NCBI RefSeq assembly: GCF_001270495.1
Contig: NZ_LGUR01000196.1
Span: 222,137 to 286,136 of the forward strand
Reading direction: 5' to 3'
Length of the DNA stretch: 64,000 nucleotides
Source: Streptomyces viridochromogenes
Lineage (GTDB): Bacteria; Actinomycetota; Actinomycetes; Streptomycetales; Streptomycetaceae
Part shown: piece after piece, positions 25,965 through 35,765 of the stretch
Layout: each line of letters opens with the position of its first letter
Position numbering within the stretch: position 1 is the stretch's first letter
Translations under genes and position numbers: made by a program
Notes under the pieces: model-generated
Told to the model about the DNA's origin: nothing
The model's input: only the letters and a program-made list of their open reading frames with translations
Databases searched by the model: none

Positions 25965-26858
25965 TCAGCGCCCGAGTTCGGAGTCGTCCTCCCCCGCCTC
26001 CAGCAGGCCCGCGGCCGCGCCGATGATCCGGGGATCGGGGGCGCCGACGACCTCCTCGTCCTTGTCGGAGTAGTCGAAGCGGGCCAGCACGCTGCGCATC
26101 GCCTCGACGCGGGCCCGCTTCTTGTCGTTGCTCTTCACCACCGTCCAGGGCGCGTGCTCGGTGTCCGTCTCGCGGAACATGGCGACCTTGGCGGCGGTGT
26201 AGTCCTCCCAGCGGTCCAGCGACGCCAGGTCCATGGGGCTGAGCTTCCACTGCCGTACGGGGTCGACCTGACGGATCGTGAACCGGGTGCGCTGCTCGCC
26301 CCGGGACACCGAGAACCAGAACTTGACCAGGTCGACGCCGTCGTCCACCAGCATCCGCTCGAAGGCCGGGGCCTGCCGCATGAAGCGCCGGTACTCGTCG
26401 TCGGTGCAGAAGCCCATCACGCGCTCCACGCCGGCCCGGTTGTACCAGGACCGGTCGAACAGCACGATCTCGCCGGCGGTCGGCAGATGCTCGACGTACC
26501 GCTGGAAGTACCACTGCCCGCGCTCGCGCTCGGTCGGCTTCTCCAGCGCCACCACCCGGGCGCCGCGCGGGTTGAGGTGCTCGGTGAACCGCTTGATCGT
26601 GCCGCCCTTGCCGGCCGCGTCCCGCCCCTCGAAGACGACGACGAGCCGGCGGCCGGTCTCCTTGATCCAGCTCTGCAGCTTCAGCAGCTCGATCTGCTGG
26701 AGCCGCTTGTGCCACTCGTACTCCGGGCGCTCCATGCGCTGCTCGTACGGGTAGTTCTCCCGCCAGGTGTCCACGGGGCTGCCGTCCGGCCGGATCAGTA
26801 CGGGGTCGTCCTGGTCGGTGTAGTCGACGCGCAGCCCTGACAGCAGTTCGGTGTCCAT
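25965..26858 (-). CDS. ppk2: Polyphosphate kinase 2 (PPK2)
   Basis: A 297-aa kinase with Walker A GRDAAGKGG at residues 78-86, the lid-region arginines, and Walker B DRSWYNR at 135-141. PPK2 enzymes transfer phosphate between polyphosphate and nucleotides, often making ADP or ATP from polyphosphate. Its size matches single-domain (class I) members. The signature motif HLNPRGARVVALEKPTERE is present. A GAAGCG..CGCTTTC-like repeat upstream (about 26871-26886) may be regulatory. Whether it prefers AMP, ADP or GDP is not readable. Confidence 0.94.
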   Translation of the reverse strand: MDTELLSGLRVDYTDQDDPVLIRPDGSPVDTWRENYPYEQRMERPEYEWHKRLQQIELLKLQSWIKETGRRLVVVFEGRDAAGKGGTIKRFTEHLNPRGARVVALEKPTERERGQWYFQRYVEHLPTAGEIVLFDRSWYNRAGVERVMGFCTDDEYRRFMRQAPAFERMLVDDGVDLVKFWFSVSRGEQRTRFTIRQVDPVRQWKLSPMDLASLDRWEDYTAAKVAMFRETDTEHAPWTVVKSNDKKRARVEAMRSVLARFDYSDKDEEVVGAPDPRIIGAAAGLLEAGEDDSELGR

Positions 26859-26991
26859 ACCTACGCATGGAAGCGAGCGCTTTCATACGCGCGGCGAACC
26901 CCAGGCAAAGATCACGTAATGCGTGCCGTCCGGCCCGCTGTCGGTCTCAGTCGGCTCGCCCCCGCTGTCGCCGGTCACTGTTCCGACGAGA

Positions 26992-27456
26992 TCACCGTGC
27001 CGCGGCCTCGACGAGCCGGGCGAGGTTGGCCAGCGCCATACGCGTGCCCGTCTCGTTGTCCGCGGCGGGCACGATGTCGGGGATCCCCTCGTGCACGACC
27101 AGCACGTCCGTGCCACCGTCGGATTCGGTGAGAGTCGTGGTCATGGTCATCGTGGAGCGCAGGGCGGGGTCGTCGGTCTCGAACTCGACCTCCTCGACGA
27201 CCAGTTCGTCCGGCACGAGCTTCACGAAGTGACCGTGGTAGGTGTCGGTGTGCGCGTCCGACTTCCCGGTGCCGGTCGGCACGTCGTAGGTGAGCGAGAC
27301 CCGGAACGCCCCGCCCTCCCGGCCCTCGAACTCGTGCACATGCCCGGTCATCCCGTCCGGCACCCGCCACTTCTCGACGGCGTCCCCGTCCAGCAGAGCC
27401 CGGTAGACGGCCGCGCGTGGGGCGTTCACATGCCAGGAGACCCGCGTCGAGTACAT
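26992..27456 (-). CDS. SRPBCC/AHSA1 domain protein
   Basis: A 154-aa single-domain protein with the START-like fold: N-terminal strand YSTRVSWHVNAPRAAVYRAL, the central DGMTGHVHEFEGREGGAF and the C-terminal helix ETGTRMALANLARLVEAA. Members bind small hydrophobic ligands or assist Hsp90-type chaperones; the ligand is unknown. The frame is open further upstream (to 27630), but ATG 27456 gives the standard domain start. It lies 58 bp downstream of the MarR gene in the same direction and may be co-transcribed. Confidence 0.9.
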   Translation of the reverse strand: MYSTRVSWHVNAPRAAVYRALLDGDAVEKWRVPDGMTGHVHEFEGREGGAFRVSLTYDVPTGTGKSDAHTDTYHGHFVKLVPDELVVEEVEFETDDPALRSTMTMTTTLTESDGGTDVLVVHEGIPDIVPAADNETGTRMALANLARLVEAAAR

Positions 27457-27514
27457 GGCCTCACGATAGTGGCGCGGCTCGGGCCCGGCAGCCCGGCGAC
27501 AGCGAAGGCCCGCG

Positions 27515-27940
27515 TCACCGCTCCCAGTAGGCCAGTGCCCGCATCGCCTCCGCCGTCCGCGTGAACCCGTCCTCCCCGAGCAGCGCCCGCGCCTCGGCGT
27601 TGAACCGGTCGACCTCCGGCCGCGCGGCATCGAGCGCGGCAGCCCCGTCGCCGGTCAACTCCAGCACCACGGCCCGGTGTTCCCGTGGATGCGCCCGCTT
27701 GGTGACCAGTCCGGCCGCCGTGAGCCTACCGATCAGCCCGGTGACCGCCGACTCGCGCAGCCCCAGGGTGCGGGCCAGCCGCTGCTGGGTGATGCCGGGC
27801 TCGTCGCGCACCGCGAACAGGGCGCCCAGCTGGGCCGTGGTGATCCCCGCGGCGGCCAGCATGCGCCGGTCGGCGGCGGTGCGCAGCTGGTGCGCCGCCC
27901 GCTGGAGCAGGAAGAACAGACGCTGATCGGGCTCGGACAT
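27515..27940 (-). CDS. MarR family regulator controlling the divergent amidohydrolase
   Basis: A 141-aa winged-helix repressor: dimer helices at both ends, helix-turn-helix TQQRLARTLGLRESAVTGLI and wing KRAHPREHRAVVLELT. ATG 27940 is the conventional start although the frame is open much further. The gene is divergent from an amidohydrolase and the 88-bp gap holds a 36-bp perfect palindrome, the likely operator. The ligand is unknown; if the amidohydrolase acts on an aromatic acid, such a compound could be the inducer (inference). Confidence 0.92.
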   Translation of the reverse strand: MSEPDQRLFFLLQRAAHQLRTAADRRMLAAAGITTAQLGALFAVRDEPGITQQRLARTLGLRESAVTGLIGRLTAAGLVTKRAHPREHRAVVLELTGDGAAALDAARPEVDRFNAEARALLGEDGFTRTAEAMRALAYWER

Positions 27941-27970
27941 GGGCCGATGTTGACAGACGGGAAGGCTCGG

Positions 27971-28006
27971 CGCCATCCTCACTTCACTACTGAAGTGAGG
28001 ATGGCG
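27971..28006. promoter_or_regulatory. 36-bp palindromic MarR operator
   Basis: CGCCATCCTCACTTCA (27971-27986) is perfectly complementary to TGAAGTGAGGATGGCG (27991-28006) around CTAC. This 16-4-16 palindrome fills the middle of the divergent MarR / amidohydrolase promoter region, 30 bp from the MarR start and 22 bp from the amidohydrolase start. Confidence 0.85.
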
Positions 28007-28028
28007 ACCGCGCAGAGAGGCGCAGACC

Positions 28029-28844
28029 ATGCCCGTCATCGACGCCTGGATGCAGCACCCGACACCGCGCCACGCCAACCACGAGATGTTCGAGTCGCTA
28101 CGCCGGTGGACCGGCGGCATGGAGCGGCGCGACGAGCCGCTGCCCGTCGAGGTGACGGTGGCGGCGCTGGAGGCCGCGGACGTGGAGGTCGGCCTCGCGG
28201 CCGCCTGGTACGGGCCGCGGGGCTCGCTGATCGACAACGACGAGGTGGCCTCGTTCGTCGAGCAGGCCGGCGGGCGGCTGCGCGGAGTGGCGGGCGCCGA
28301 TCTCGCCCGGCCCATGACGGCCGTACGCGAACTGCGGCGCGCAGTCGAGGAGTTGGGCTTCGTGGCGCTGCGCCTCGTCCCCTGGCTGTGGGGTCTGCCG
28401 CCCACGGACCGGCTGTACTACCCGCTGTACGCGGCCTGTGTGGACCTCGGTGTGCCGTTCTGCACCCAGGTCGGGCACACCGGGCCGCTGCGGCCGTCGG
28501 AGACGGGGCGCCCCATCCCGTACGTCGACCAGGTCGCGCTGGACTTCCCCGAGCTGACGATCGTGTGCGGGCACATCGGCTACCCGTGGACGACGGAGAT
28601 GATCGCCGTCGCCGACAAGCACGCCAACGTCGTCATCGACACCAGCGCCTACACCGTCCGCCGCTATCCGCCGGAACTGGTGGAGTATCTGCGTGGCCGG
28701 GGGCGCCACAAGGTCCTGTTCGGCTCCAACTACCCCATGATCACGCCCGCTCGGGCCCTGGAGCACCTGGACTCCCTGGACCTGGACGAGGAGACGCGGG
28801 AGCTGTTCCTGCACGGCAACGCCCGCCGCGTCTTCGCCCTCTGA
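28029..28844 (+). CDS. Amidohydrolase 2 family protein (metal-dependent TIM barrel)
   Basis: A 271-aa TIM-barrel hydrolase: HIGYPWTTEMIAVADKHANV near the middle and FGSNYPMITPARALEHLDSL near the C-terminus are typical of the amidohydrolase 2 / ACMSD-like group, which decarboxylates or hydrolyses cyclic acids. The N-terminus reads IDAWMQHPTPR rather than the classic HxH, so its metal site may differ, a variant I recall from actinobacterial members. It is divergent from a MarR regulator. The substrate is unknown. Confidence 0.87.
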   Translation: MPVIDAWMQHPTPRHANHEMFESLRRWTGGMERRDEPLPVEVTVAALEAADVEVGLAAAWYGPRGSLIDNDEVASFVEQAGGRLRGVAGADLARPMTAVRELRRAVEELGFVALRLVPWLWGLPPTDRLYYPLYAACVDLGVPFCTQVGHTGPLRPSETGRPIPYVDQVALDFPELTIVCGHIGYPWTTEMIAVADKHANVVIDTSAYTVRRYPPELVEYLRGRGRHKVLFGSNYPMITPARALEHLDSLDLDEETRELFLHGNARRVFAL

Positions 28845-28859
28845 CGCCGGTCCGCGAGT

Positions 28860-28875
28860 GGCCCCGGGGGGGGCC
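28860..28875. terminator. Hairpin terminator between convergent amidohydrolase and gudD
   Basis: GGCCCC and GGGGCC form a perfect 6-bp stem with a GGGG loop, within the 34-bp gap between two convergent genes. It is short but extremely stable. Confidence 0.5.
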
Positions 28876-28878
28876 GGC

Positions 28879-30207
28879 TCAGCGCACGAGACAGGGCCGC
28901 TTCGGGTCGAAGGTCCAGCCGTCGATCAGGTACCGCATGCCGCGGGCGTCGTCCCGGCCCGACAGCGCCTTCTCCCGGTACAGCTCGTGCGCGGCGAGGA
29001 GCCGGTCCGTGTCCAGGCGGACGCCCAGGCCGGGCGCGTCCGGTACGGCGACCTCGCCGCCGGTGATCTTCGGCGGCTCGACGGTGAGTCGCTCCAGTCC
29101 CTCCTGCCAGATCCAGTGGGTGTCCAGGGCGTTGTACTCACCGGGGGCGGCCGCTCCGCAGTGGGCCATCATCGCCAGGGAGATGTCGAAGTGGTTGTTG
29201 GAGTGGCAGCCCCAGGTCAGCCCCATCGCGTTGCACAGCTGGGCTACGCGCACCGAGCCCTGCATGGTCCAGAAGTGCGGGTCGGCGAGCGGGATGGACA
29301 CCGACTGGAGGGCCAGGGCGTGGGTCAGCTGACGCCAGTCGGTGGCGATCATGTTGGTCGCCGTGGGCAGCCCGGTGGCCCGGCGGAACTCCGCGAGGAT
29401 CTCCCGGCCCGAGTAGCCGCCCTCCGCCCCGCAGGGGTCCTCGGCGTAGGCGAGGGTCCCGACGAGGGGGCGGCACAGCTCCACGGCCTCGCGCAGCGAC
29501 CAGGCGCCGTTGGGGTCGAGGGTGATGCGCGCCTCGGGGAAGCGGTCCTTGAGCGCCTGTACGGCCCTGACCTCCTCCGCGCCCGGCAGGACTCCGCCCT
29601 TGAGCTTGAAGTCGCGGAAGCCGTAGTGGTCGTAGGTGGCCTCGGCCTGTCGGACGATCGCCTCGGGGGTCAGTGCCTCCTGGTGCCGGATGCGGTACCA
29701 CTCGACGGCCGAGTCGGGGTCGCGGACGTAGTCCAGGTCGGTGCGGTCGGGGTCGCCGACGTAGAAGAGGTAGCCGAGCACCCGCACGGCGTCGCGCTGT
29801 TGACCGTCGCCGAGCAGGGCGGCGACCGGGACTTCGAGGTGCTGGCCGAGCAGGTCGAGGAGCGCCGACTCGACGGCGGTGACCGCGTGCACCGTAGTCC
29901 GCAGGTCGAAGGTCTGGGCGCCGCGGCCGCCCGAGTCGCGGTCGGCGAAGGTCGCCTCGATCGTGCGCAGGATGCGCTTGTAGTCGCCGACGCGGGCGCC
30001 GACGACGAGGGGTTCGGCGTCGCGCAGGGTCTGGGTGATCTTCTCCCCGCCGGGCACCTCGCCCAGGCCGGTACGGCCCTCGGAGTCCTCCAGGACGACG
30101 ACGTTGCGGGTGAAGTACGGGGCGTGGGCGCCGGAGAGGTTGAGGAGCATCGAGTCGCGTCCGGCGACCGGATAGACGGAGAAGCGGGTGACGACGGGCT
30201 GGCTCAT
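28879..30207 (-). CDS. gudD: Glucarate dehydratase (enolase superfamily)
   Basis: A 442-aa enolase-superfamily dehydratase of the length expected for GudD. The KLKGG strand carries the catalytic lysine that abstracts the alpha proton, the DPNGAW and AEDPCG segments hold Mg2+ ligands, and [16 protein letters not shown] contains the histidine of the His-Asp pair. It dehydrates D-glucarate to 5-keto-4-deoxyglucarate. ATG 30207 is chosen over the open frame to 30327. It lies 76 bp downstream of a GntP-type permease on the same strand, forming a glucarate uptake and breakdown operon. Confidence 0.94.
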   Translation of the reverse strand: MSQPVVTRFSVYPVAGRDSMLLNLSGAHAPYFTRNVVVLEDSEGRTGLGEVPGGEKITQTLRDAEPLVVGARVGDYKRILRTIEATFADRDSGGRGAQTFDLRTTVHAVTAVESALLDLLGQHLEVPVAALLGDGQQRDAVRVLGYLFYVGDPDRTDLDYVRDPDSAVEWYRIRHQEALTPEAIVRQAEATYDHYGFRDFKLKGGVLPGAEEVRAVQALKDRFPEARITLDPNGAWSLREAVELCRPLVGTLAYAEDPCGAEGGYSGREILAEFRRATGLPTATNMIATDWRQLTHALALQSVSIPLADPHFWTMQGSVRVAQLCNAMGLTWGCHSNNHFDISLAMMAHCGAAAPGEYNALDTHWIWQEGLERLTVEPPKITGGEVAVPDAPGLGVRLDTDRLLAAHELYREKALSGRDDARGMRYLIDGWTFDPKRPCLVR

Positions 30208-30283
30208 GGCTGGCGGGTGCCGTTTCTCGTAGGGAGACGGTGGGGGTCGAGGGGTGGTGGAGGGTCGCGGGGTTGACGGGTGG

Positions 30284-31621
30284 TCAGATGCTGAGGGCGT
30301 CCAGGACCTGTTCCAGGACGAGTACACCGCCCAGGCCCAGGATCGCGAGGACCGTCGTGTAGGTCGTACGGGCCTTGATGGCGTCCAGGACCGACAGGTT
30401 GAAGTACTCCTTGAACATCCAGAAGCCCGGGTCGTTGACGTGGGAGAAGGCGATCGAGCCGCAGGAGACGGCGAGCACCATCACCTCGGGGTGAGCGCCG
30501 CTGCCCGCGAGCAGGGGCAGTGCCACGCCGGAGGCGGTGACGACGGCGACGGTCGCGGAGCCGAGGGCGACGCGCAGGATGGCCGCGATCAGCCAGGCCA
30601 GGACGATCGGGGAGATCGACCAGCCGTCGGTGACGTCCTTGATGTAGTCGGATATGCCGCCCTCGACGAGGACGTTCTTGAAGGCACCGCCCGCGCCGAT
30701 GACGAGCAGGATCATCGCCATCGCCTGGGCGGCCTCCTTGCACGAGGCGCTGACCTCACCCAGGCTGCGGCCGATGCGCGGGCCGAACGCCCAGATCGCC
30801 ACGAGCAGGGTGAGCAGCAGGGCGATCGGCGCGGAGCCGATGAAGGTGATGAAGTGCAGCAGGCCGGTGTCGCCGGAGGCGGCCAGATCCGTCACCGCGG
30901 CGCCGGCGATCAGCACCACGGGCAGCAGGGCAACGGACAGCGACCAGCCCAGGCCGGGCATCTCGTCGTCCTCGAAGACCCGCTCGCTCACCAGGCCCTT
31001 GGGGATCGACGGGTTCATCGCCCGGACGAAGGGGAGGCGCGGCCACAGCAGGGCGATGAACGCGCCGACCGGCACGGCGATGAACAGGCCGTAGAACAGG
31101 GTGAGTCCGACCGACGCGTGGAAGGTGGCGGCCACCGCGGTGGGGCCGGGGTGCGGCGGCAGGAAGCTGTGCATGGTGGACAGGGCGATCGACATGGGCA
31201 GCCCCACCCACAGCAGGTTCGCCCGGGTGACCCGGACGAGGGTGAAGGCGATCGGCACGATGATGACGAAGGCCACCTCGTAGAACATCGTCACGCCGAT
31301 GAGCATGGCCGTCAGCACCATGGCCACCTGCACCCAGCGCGGACCGCACACTTCGAGAAGCCGGCCGGCTATCCGCTGGGCGGCGCCGGAGTCCCCCATC
31401 ACCCGGCCGACCATGGCGCCGAGCCCGATGGTGAGCATGGTGTCGCCGATCTGGTCGCCGATGCCCTCGGCGAGTATGTCCGGGATCTTCTCCAGGCCGA
31501 TCCCCTGAACCAGGCCGACGCCCACCGCCACCAGCAGCAGGGCCGCGAAGCCGTTCAGTTTGAGCCTGGTCATCAGGACGAGCAGGACCAGAACACTGAT
31601 CCCGACCACCACGAGCGGCAT
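30284..31621 (-). CDS. GntP family sugar-acid permease
   Basis: A 445-aa membrane protein with about 12-13 hydrophobic segments and the GntP hallmarks [40 protein letters not shown] and [16 protein letters not shown]. These are proton symporters for gluconate and related sugar acids; with glucarate dehydratase next door the natural substrate is likely glucarate or galactarate. ATG 31621 sits behind AAAGGAG, 7 nt away. A 35-bp near-palindrome lies 51 bp upstream, probably the operator for an unlinked regulator, because none is encoded beside it. Confidence 0.93.
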   Translation of the reverse strand: MPLVVVGISVLVLLVLMTRLKLNGFAALLLVAVGVGLVQGIGLEKIPDILAEGIGDQIGDTMLTIGLGAMVGRVMGDSGAAQRIAGRLLEVCGPRWVQVAMVLTAMLIGVTMFYEVAFVIIVPIAFTLVRVTRANLLWVGLPMSIALSTMHSFLPPHPGPTAVAATFHASVGLTLFYGLFIAVPVGAFIALLWPRLPFVRAMNPSIPKGLVSERVFEDDEMPGLGWSLSVALLPVVLIAGAAVTDLAASGDTGLLHFITFIGSAPIALLLTLLVAIWAFGPRIGRSLGEVSASCKEAAQAMAMILLVIGAGGAFKNVLVEGGISDYIKDVTDGWSISPIVLAWLIAAILRVALGSATVAVVTASGVALPLLAGSGAHPEVMVLAVSCGSIAFSHVNDPGFWMFKEYFNLSVLDAIKARTTYTTVLAILGLGGVLVLEQVLDALSI

Positions 31622-31671
31622 AGGTCAGTTCTCCTTTGAACGCGGCCGCGATGTTCACCCCGCTGAACGGG

Positions 31672-31706
31672 GTCCTCACATGAAGACGTCGTCTACATAT
31701 GAGGAC
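31672..31706. promoter_or_regulatory. 35-bp near-palindromic operator of the glucarate operon
   Basis: The 17-nt arms at 31672-31688 (GTCCTCACATGAAGACG) and 31690-31706 (CGTCTACATATGAGGAC) match except at two positions around a central T. It lies just upstream of gntP. A smaller perfect hairpin, ACCCCG and CGGGGT (31657-31673), abuts it. The size and symmetry suit a dimeric GntR, IclR or similar repressor. Confidence 0.75.
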
Positions 31707-31912
31707 GGAGATTATGTTCATGGATGGTCGAGGTCAATGGGTCTGCGCCGGTGGATTCACCGGGCCGTTGTCGACCGACGGCTGTCGACCTACGGCGGCT
31801 CGTCCGGACCCGGCGGTACGCGTGCCCGGTCGCGGGTACCCGTGGCCGTGTTGCACCCTGCTGGAGAGGCGCGGCAGGCGTCCGAACGGCGTGAGCGGAT
31901 CAGGTGGTGCCG

Positions 31913-32368
31913 ATGGTCGGTGACACGGACGACGACATCCAGACCCGGCGGCGCGGCGGAAGCGGCCACCGGGCGGTGCCGCACACGGCCGACTTGCGGA
32001 TCGAGGCGTGGGGCGTGAGCCGGGAGCGCTGCCTGGTGGAGGCCGCGCTGGGCATGGTGGAGTGCTTCGCCGACGTCACGGCGGTGCGGCCCACCTCGAT
32101 GGAGCGGGTACGGCTCGCCGAGAACAGCGACGAGGACCTGCTGACCGCGCTGCTCGACGAGGTCGTGTTCCGCCTGGACGTGGACGGCCGGGTGCCCGTG
32201 GACCTGGAGGCCGACACCACGGACGGCGACCTCGACGTCCGGCTCGCGCTCGCCGAGTTGGAGGACGTGGAGGTCACCGGCGCCACGCCGAAGGGCGTGT
32301 CCTGGCACGGGCTGCACATCGGGCCGGATCCGTACGGGTGGTCGTGCGCGGTGACCGTGGACGTGTGA
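31913..32368 (+). CDS. Archease
   Basis: A protein of about 151 aa with HTADLRIEAWG near the N-terminus, including the metal-binding aspartate, and GVSWHGLHIGP near the C-terminus: archease, the guanylylation cofactor of RtcB RNA ligase. Its RtcB partner is encoded convergently right beside it, which fixes the call. GTG 31904 is an alternative start; AGGTGG precedes ATG 31913. The two probably act together in tRNA splicing-like ligation or RNA repair. Confidence 0.92.
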   Translation: MVGDTDDDIQTRRRGGSGHRAVPHTADLRIEAWGVSRERCLVEAALGMVECFADVTAVRPTSMERVRLAENSDEDLLTALLDEVVFRLDVDGRVPVDLEADTTDGDLDVRLALAELEDVEVTGATPKGVSWHGLHIGPDPYGWSCAVTVDV

Positions 32369-32423
32369 GAGGCGAAAGGGGGGTGCGGCCAGCCCGGGCC
32401 CCCGCCCACCCCTCCCGCCTCTC
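32367..32423. terminator. Bidirectional terminator between archease and rtcB
   Basis: GAGAGGCG (32367-32374) pairs with CGCCTCTC (32416-32423), and a G-run/C-run inner stem strengthens the hairpin, in the gap between convergent archease and rtcB. The long GC-rich inner part makes exact folding uncertain. Confidence 0.5.
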
Positions 32424-32435
32424 AGCTCTCACCTC

Positions 32436-33848
32436 TCAGCCCTTGACCACCCCCAACGGCACCAGCCGAGCCACCGTCCGGCACAGTCCCGCGCCCTCGC
32501 TGGCGGCCACCACCTCGCTCACGTCCTTGTACGCCTCGGGCATCTCCTCGGACAGACCGCGCAGCGAACGCGGGCGTACCGCGATGCCCGCCGACTCCAG
32601 CCGGGCCCGCACTTCCCTGCCGCCCATCGCGCGGGCGGCCCGGTGGCGGCTGAGGACGCGGCCCGCGCCGTGGCAGGTGGAGTGGAACGCGTCCCCGCCC
32701 GCGACCCCGACCAGGACGTACGAGGCGGTGCCCATCGTCCCGGGGATCAGCACCGGCTGGCCGACCTGGCGCAGATCGTCGGGCAGCTCCGGATGGCCGG
32801 GCGGGAAGGCACGGGTCGCGCCCTTGCGGTGGACGCAGAGAGTCCGGCGGGCTCCGGCCACCGGGTGCGGCTCGATCTTGGCGAGGTTGTGGGAGACGTC
32901 GTACACCAGGGACAGCCGGATGCCGGCGGCGCGGCGGAAGACGCCGCGGGCCGCGTCGGACAGCAACTGGCGGTTGGCGCGGCCGTAGTTGGCCGCGGCC
33001 GCCATCGCGCCGAGGTACCGCTGTCCCTCGGGTGAGTCGACCGGCGTGCAGGCCAGTTGGCGGTCGGGGACCCTGATGCCGTAGCGGGTCATCGCGCGGT
33101 CCATCAGCCGGACGTGATCGGTGCAGATCTGGTGGCCGAGCCCGCGGGAGCCGCAGTGGATCATCACGCACACCTGGCCGACGGCGAGCCCGAACGCGGC
33201 GGCGGCCGTCTCGTCGTACACCTCGTCGACGCGCTGCACCTCCAGGAAGTGGTTGGCCGACCCGAGGCTCCCGACCTGCCCGAGCCCGCGCTCTCGCGCC
33301 CGGGCGCTCACCTGGTCCACGTCGGCGTCGGCGACCGCCCCGCCGTCCTCGCAGCGGGTCAGGTCGCGCTCCTCGCCGTGGCCCTCCCCGACCGCGTACC
33401 GGGAGCCGCCCCGCAGGATCCGCTCCAGCTGGCCGGGGCCGGTCAGGTGCCACACCCCGCCGGGGCCGGCGCCGCGCGGGATCGCCCGGTCCAGACCGTC
33501 CATCACCGCGGGCAGCGCCGACCCCAGCCCCTGCCGGTCGGTGTCGGCGGTGAGCAGCCGTACGCCGCAGGAGATGTCGAAGCCGACCCCGCCGGGCGAG
33601 ACGACCCCGCCGTCGGCCACGTCGGTCGCGGCGACGCCGCCGATGGGGAAGCCGTAGCCCCAGTGGATGTCGGGCATGGCGTACGAGGCGCCGACGATGC
33701 CCGGCAGCGTGGCCACGTTGACCACCTGCTCCAGCGACTTCTCGGCGTCCCGCAGGAGCTTCCGCGACGCGAAGACCACGCCCGGCACCCGCATCGGGCC
33801 GTGCCGGTCGATACGGAAACGGTGTGGAGCTTCCTCGACCAGTTCCAT
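32436..33848 (-). CDS. rtcB: RNA-splicing ligase RtcB
   Basis: A 470-aa RtcB with its metal-ligand and active-site segments: [14 protein letters not shown] (Mn2+ ligand Cys), NHF with [10 protein letters not shown] in the centre and [10 protein letters not shown] near the C-terminus, whose histidine takes the GMP. RtcB joins RNA 2',3'-cyclic phosphate (or 3'-phosphate) ends to 5'-hydroxyl ends using GTP and Mn2+. ATG 33848 opens the standard [12 protein letters not shown] start although the frame is open much further up. Archease is encoded next to it, convergently. Confidence 0.95.
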   Translation of the reverse strand: MELVEEAPHRFRIDRHGPMRVPGVVFASRKLLRDAEKSLEQVVNVATLPGIVGASYAMPDIHWGYGFPIGGVAATDVADGGVVSPGGVGFDISCGVRLLTADTDRQGLGSALPAVMDGLDRAIPRGAGPGGVWHLTGPGQLERILRGGSRYAVGEGHGEERDLTRCEDGGAVADADVDQVSARARERGLGQVGSLGSANHFLEVQRVDEVYDETAAAAFGLAVGQVCVMIHCGSRGLGHQICTDHVRLMDRAMTRYGIRVPDRQLACTPVDSPEGQRYLGAMAAAANYGRANRQLLSDAARGVFRRAAGIRLSLVYDVSHNLAKIEPHPVAGARRTLCVHRKGATRAFPPGHPELPDDLRQVGQPVLIPGTMGTASYVLVGVAGGDAFHSTCHGAGRVLSRHRAARAMGGREVRARLESAGIAVRPRSLRGLSEEMPEAYKDVSEVVAASEGAGLCRTVARLVPLGVVKG

Positions 33849-33977
33849 GACGGCCTCCCGCACCTCGGCCGGCTCGCTCCGGCACCCGGCATCGCAGGTG
33901 CGGGGTACCCGCGCGGGGCGGGCCGTATCGCGGTGCCGTCCACGCGCACAGCCCGTGACACCCCGTACCGTGGAGAG

Positions 33978-35102
33978 ATGAGCGGCGGCACGGTCACGCT
34001 GTTCGTCTGCGGTGACGTGATGCTCGGACGCGGCGTCGACCAGATCCTGGCCCGGCCCGGCGACCCGGTGCTGCGGGAGGGGTACGTCACGGACGCGCGT
34101 TCCTACGTGAGCATGGCCGAGTCGGTGAGCGGCCCGATCCCGGCCCCCGTCGACCCGTCCTGGCCGTGGGGCGAGGCGCTGTCGCTGCTGGAGTCGAACG
34201 CCCCGGACGTCCGGATCGTCAACCTGGAGACGTCCGTCACGCGCAGTGCGGCGTTCGAGCCCGGCAAGGCGGTCCACTACCGCATGGATCCGGCCAATCT
34301 GCCCGCCCTCGAGGTGGCCCGGCCCGATGTCTGCGTCCTCGCCAACAACCATGTGCGGGACTTCGGCCGCGCCGGTCTGGAGGAGACGCTGGACGTGCTG
34401 CACGGGGCGGGTCTGCGGACGGCGGGCGCGGGGCGGAGCGCCGAGGAGGCGTACGCGCCCGTGGCGCTCCCGCTTCCGCATGGCGGTCGCGTGCTCGTCT
34501 TCGCCCTCGGCGCCGGCACCAGCGGTGTTCCCGCGGGCTGGGCGGCGACGGCGGACGGCTCCGGCGTCGCCTACGTGCCCGAACTGACGCCCGCCACGGC
34601 CGCCGCCGCGGTCCGGCGCATACGGCAGGTGAAGCGGACCGGCGACCTCGTGGTCGTGTCCGTGCACTGGGGCTCCAACTGGGGCTATCTCGTCCCCCGG
34701 GACCAACGCCGCTTCGCGCACGCCCTGGTGGACGGCGGCGCCGACGTCGTCCACGGCCACTCCTCGCACCACCCCCGCCCCGTCGAGGTCCACCGCGGCC
34801 GGCTGATCCTGCACGGCTGCGGCGACTTCATCGACGACTACGAGGGCATCCCCGGATACGAGCAGTACCGCGACGACCTCCGCATCGCCTACTTCGTGAC
34901 GCTGGCGGCCGACACCGGCGAACTCACCGAACTGCGCATGGTGCCCCTCCTCGCCCGCCGCATGCGTCTGGAGCCCGCCCCGCCCGAGGACCGTGCCTGG
35001 CTGCACAGGACCCTCGACCGCATCACCCACGGCGCCCGCCTCACCGTCGCGGCGGACGGCGTGCTGACCCTGACGCAGCCCGCCGCACGAGCCGCTCCGT
35101 GA
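33978..35102 (+). CDS. CapA family protein (poly-gamma-glutamate synthesis type metallophosphatase fold)
   Basis: A 374-aa protein with CapA signatures: [17 protein letters not shown] at the N-terminus, [28 protein letters not shown], and [11 protein letters not shown] with [11 protein letters not shown] toward the end. CapA proteins have a metallophosphoesterase-like fold and act in capsule or poly-gamma-glutamate handling; their exact reaction is poorly known. ATG 33978 follows GGAGAG. No signal peptide or transmembrane helix is seen, and no capB, capC or ligase genes flank it, so an unrelated role is possible. It is divergent from rtcB. Confidence 0.88.
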   Translation: MSGGTVTLFVCGDVMLGRGVDQILARPGDPVLREGYVTDARSYVSMAESVSGPIPAPVDPSWPWGEALSLLESNAPDVRIVNLETSVTRSAAFEPGKAVHYRMDPANLPALEVARPDVCVLANNHVRDFGRAGLEETLDVLHGAGLRTAGAGRSAEEAYAPVALPLPHGGRVLVFALGAGTSGVPAGWAATADGSGVAYVPELTPATAAAAVRRIRQVKRTGDLVVVSVHWGSNWGYLVPRDQRRFAHALVDGGADVVHGHSSHHPRPVEVHRGRLILHGCGDFIDDYEGIPGYEQYRDDLRIAYFVTLAADTGELTELRMVPLLARRMRLEPAPPEDRAWLHRTLDRITHGARLTVAADGVLTLTQPAARAAP

Positions 35103-35121
35103 CCCGCCGCTCCCGGGCGGG
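35103..35121. terminator. Short hairpin between convergent capA-like and phosphoribosyltransferase genes
   Basis: CCCGCC (35103-35108) and GGCGGG (35116-35121) form a perfect stem with a 7-nt loop that fills the 21-bp gap between two convergent stops. Confidence 0.45.
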
Positions 35122-35123
35122 CC

Positions 35124-35765
35124 TCACTCGCCGCGCAACGCCTCCAGCACATCGGCGTCGGTCAGCTGGCCGAAGTCCTCGTACCACTCACCGACCGAGC
35201 TGAACAGCCGCGGCTGGTACAGGCAGACGAAGTCGTCGACCTCCCGGCGCAGTTCCTCGGCCGCCTCCGGTGCGCAGACCGGCACGGCCAGGACCAGCCG
35301 TTCGGGTTCCCGGCCGCGTACGGCGCGCAGGGCGACGCGTGCCGTCGAGCCGGTGGCGACGCCGTCATCGACGACGACGGCCGTACGGTCGCGCAGGCTC
35401 GGGGGCGGCCGGCCCTGCCGATAGCGTTCCTCGCGCCGCCGCAGCTCCTTGCGCTCCCGCTCCACCACCGCCGCCAGGTCGGCCTCGCTCAACCCCAGCC
35501 GGTACAGCGTCTGTTCGTCGAAGAGCGGAGGGTCGTCGCCCGCGAGCGCGCCCACCCCGAACTCCTCGTGGAACGGGGCCCCGATCTTGCGTACGACGAG
35601 CACGTCGAGCGGGGCCTCCAAGGCCCGGGCGATCTCCCGGGCCACCGCGACGCCGCCCCGGGGCAGCGCGAGGACGACGGGATGCGGAAGGATGCCCTTG
35701 TCCCGCCGGATGCGCAGCTGCTCCGCCAGCTCCCGCCCGGCCTCCTCGCGGTCACGGAACTGCAT
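35124..35765 (-). CDS. Phosphoribosyltransferase family protein (paralogue 1)
   Basis: A 213-aa protein of the ComF/PRTase fold. The PRPP loop is TAVVVDDGVATGSTARVALR, and the N-terminal VLALPRGGVAVAREIARALE and DVLVVRKIGAPFHEEFGVGA segments are characteristic of an actinobacterial group annotated as predicted phosphoribosyltransferases. The C-terminal region EWYEDFGQLTDADVLEAL is also shared with a second copy at 40474, so the two are paralogues. ATG 35765 is preferred over 35822 for its ribosome site. Substrate unknown. Confidence 0.88.
   Translation of the reverse strand: MQFRDREEAGRELAEQLRIRRDKGILPHPVVLALPRGGVAVAREIARALEAPLDVLVVRKIGAPFHEEFGVGALAGDDPPLFDEQTLYRLGLSEADLAAVVERERKELRRREERYRQGRPPPSLRDRTAVVVDDGVATGSTARVALRAVRGREPERLVLAVPVCAPEAAEELRREVDDFVCLYQPRLFSSVGEWYEDFGQLTDADVLEALRGE

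Noticed and set aside
33057..33977. Long plus-strand open frame overlapping rtcB
   Set aside because: It is the antisense of rtcB, open because of GC-rich codon bias; RtcB motifs on the minus strand are decisive.
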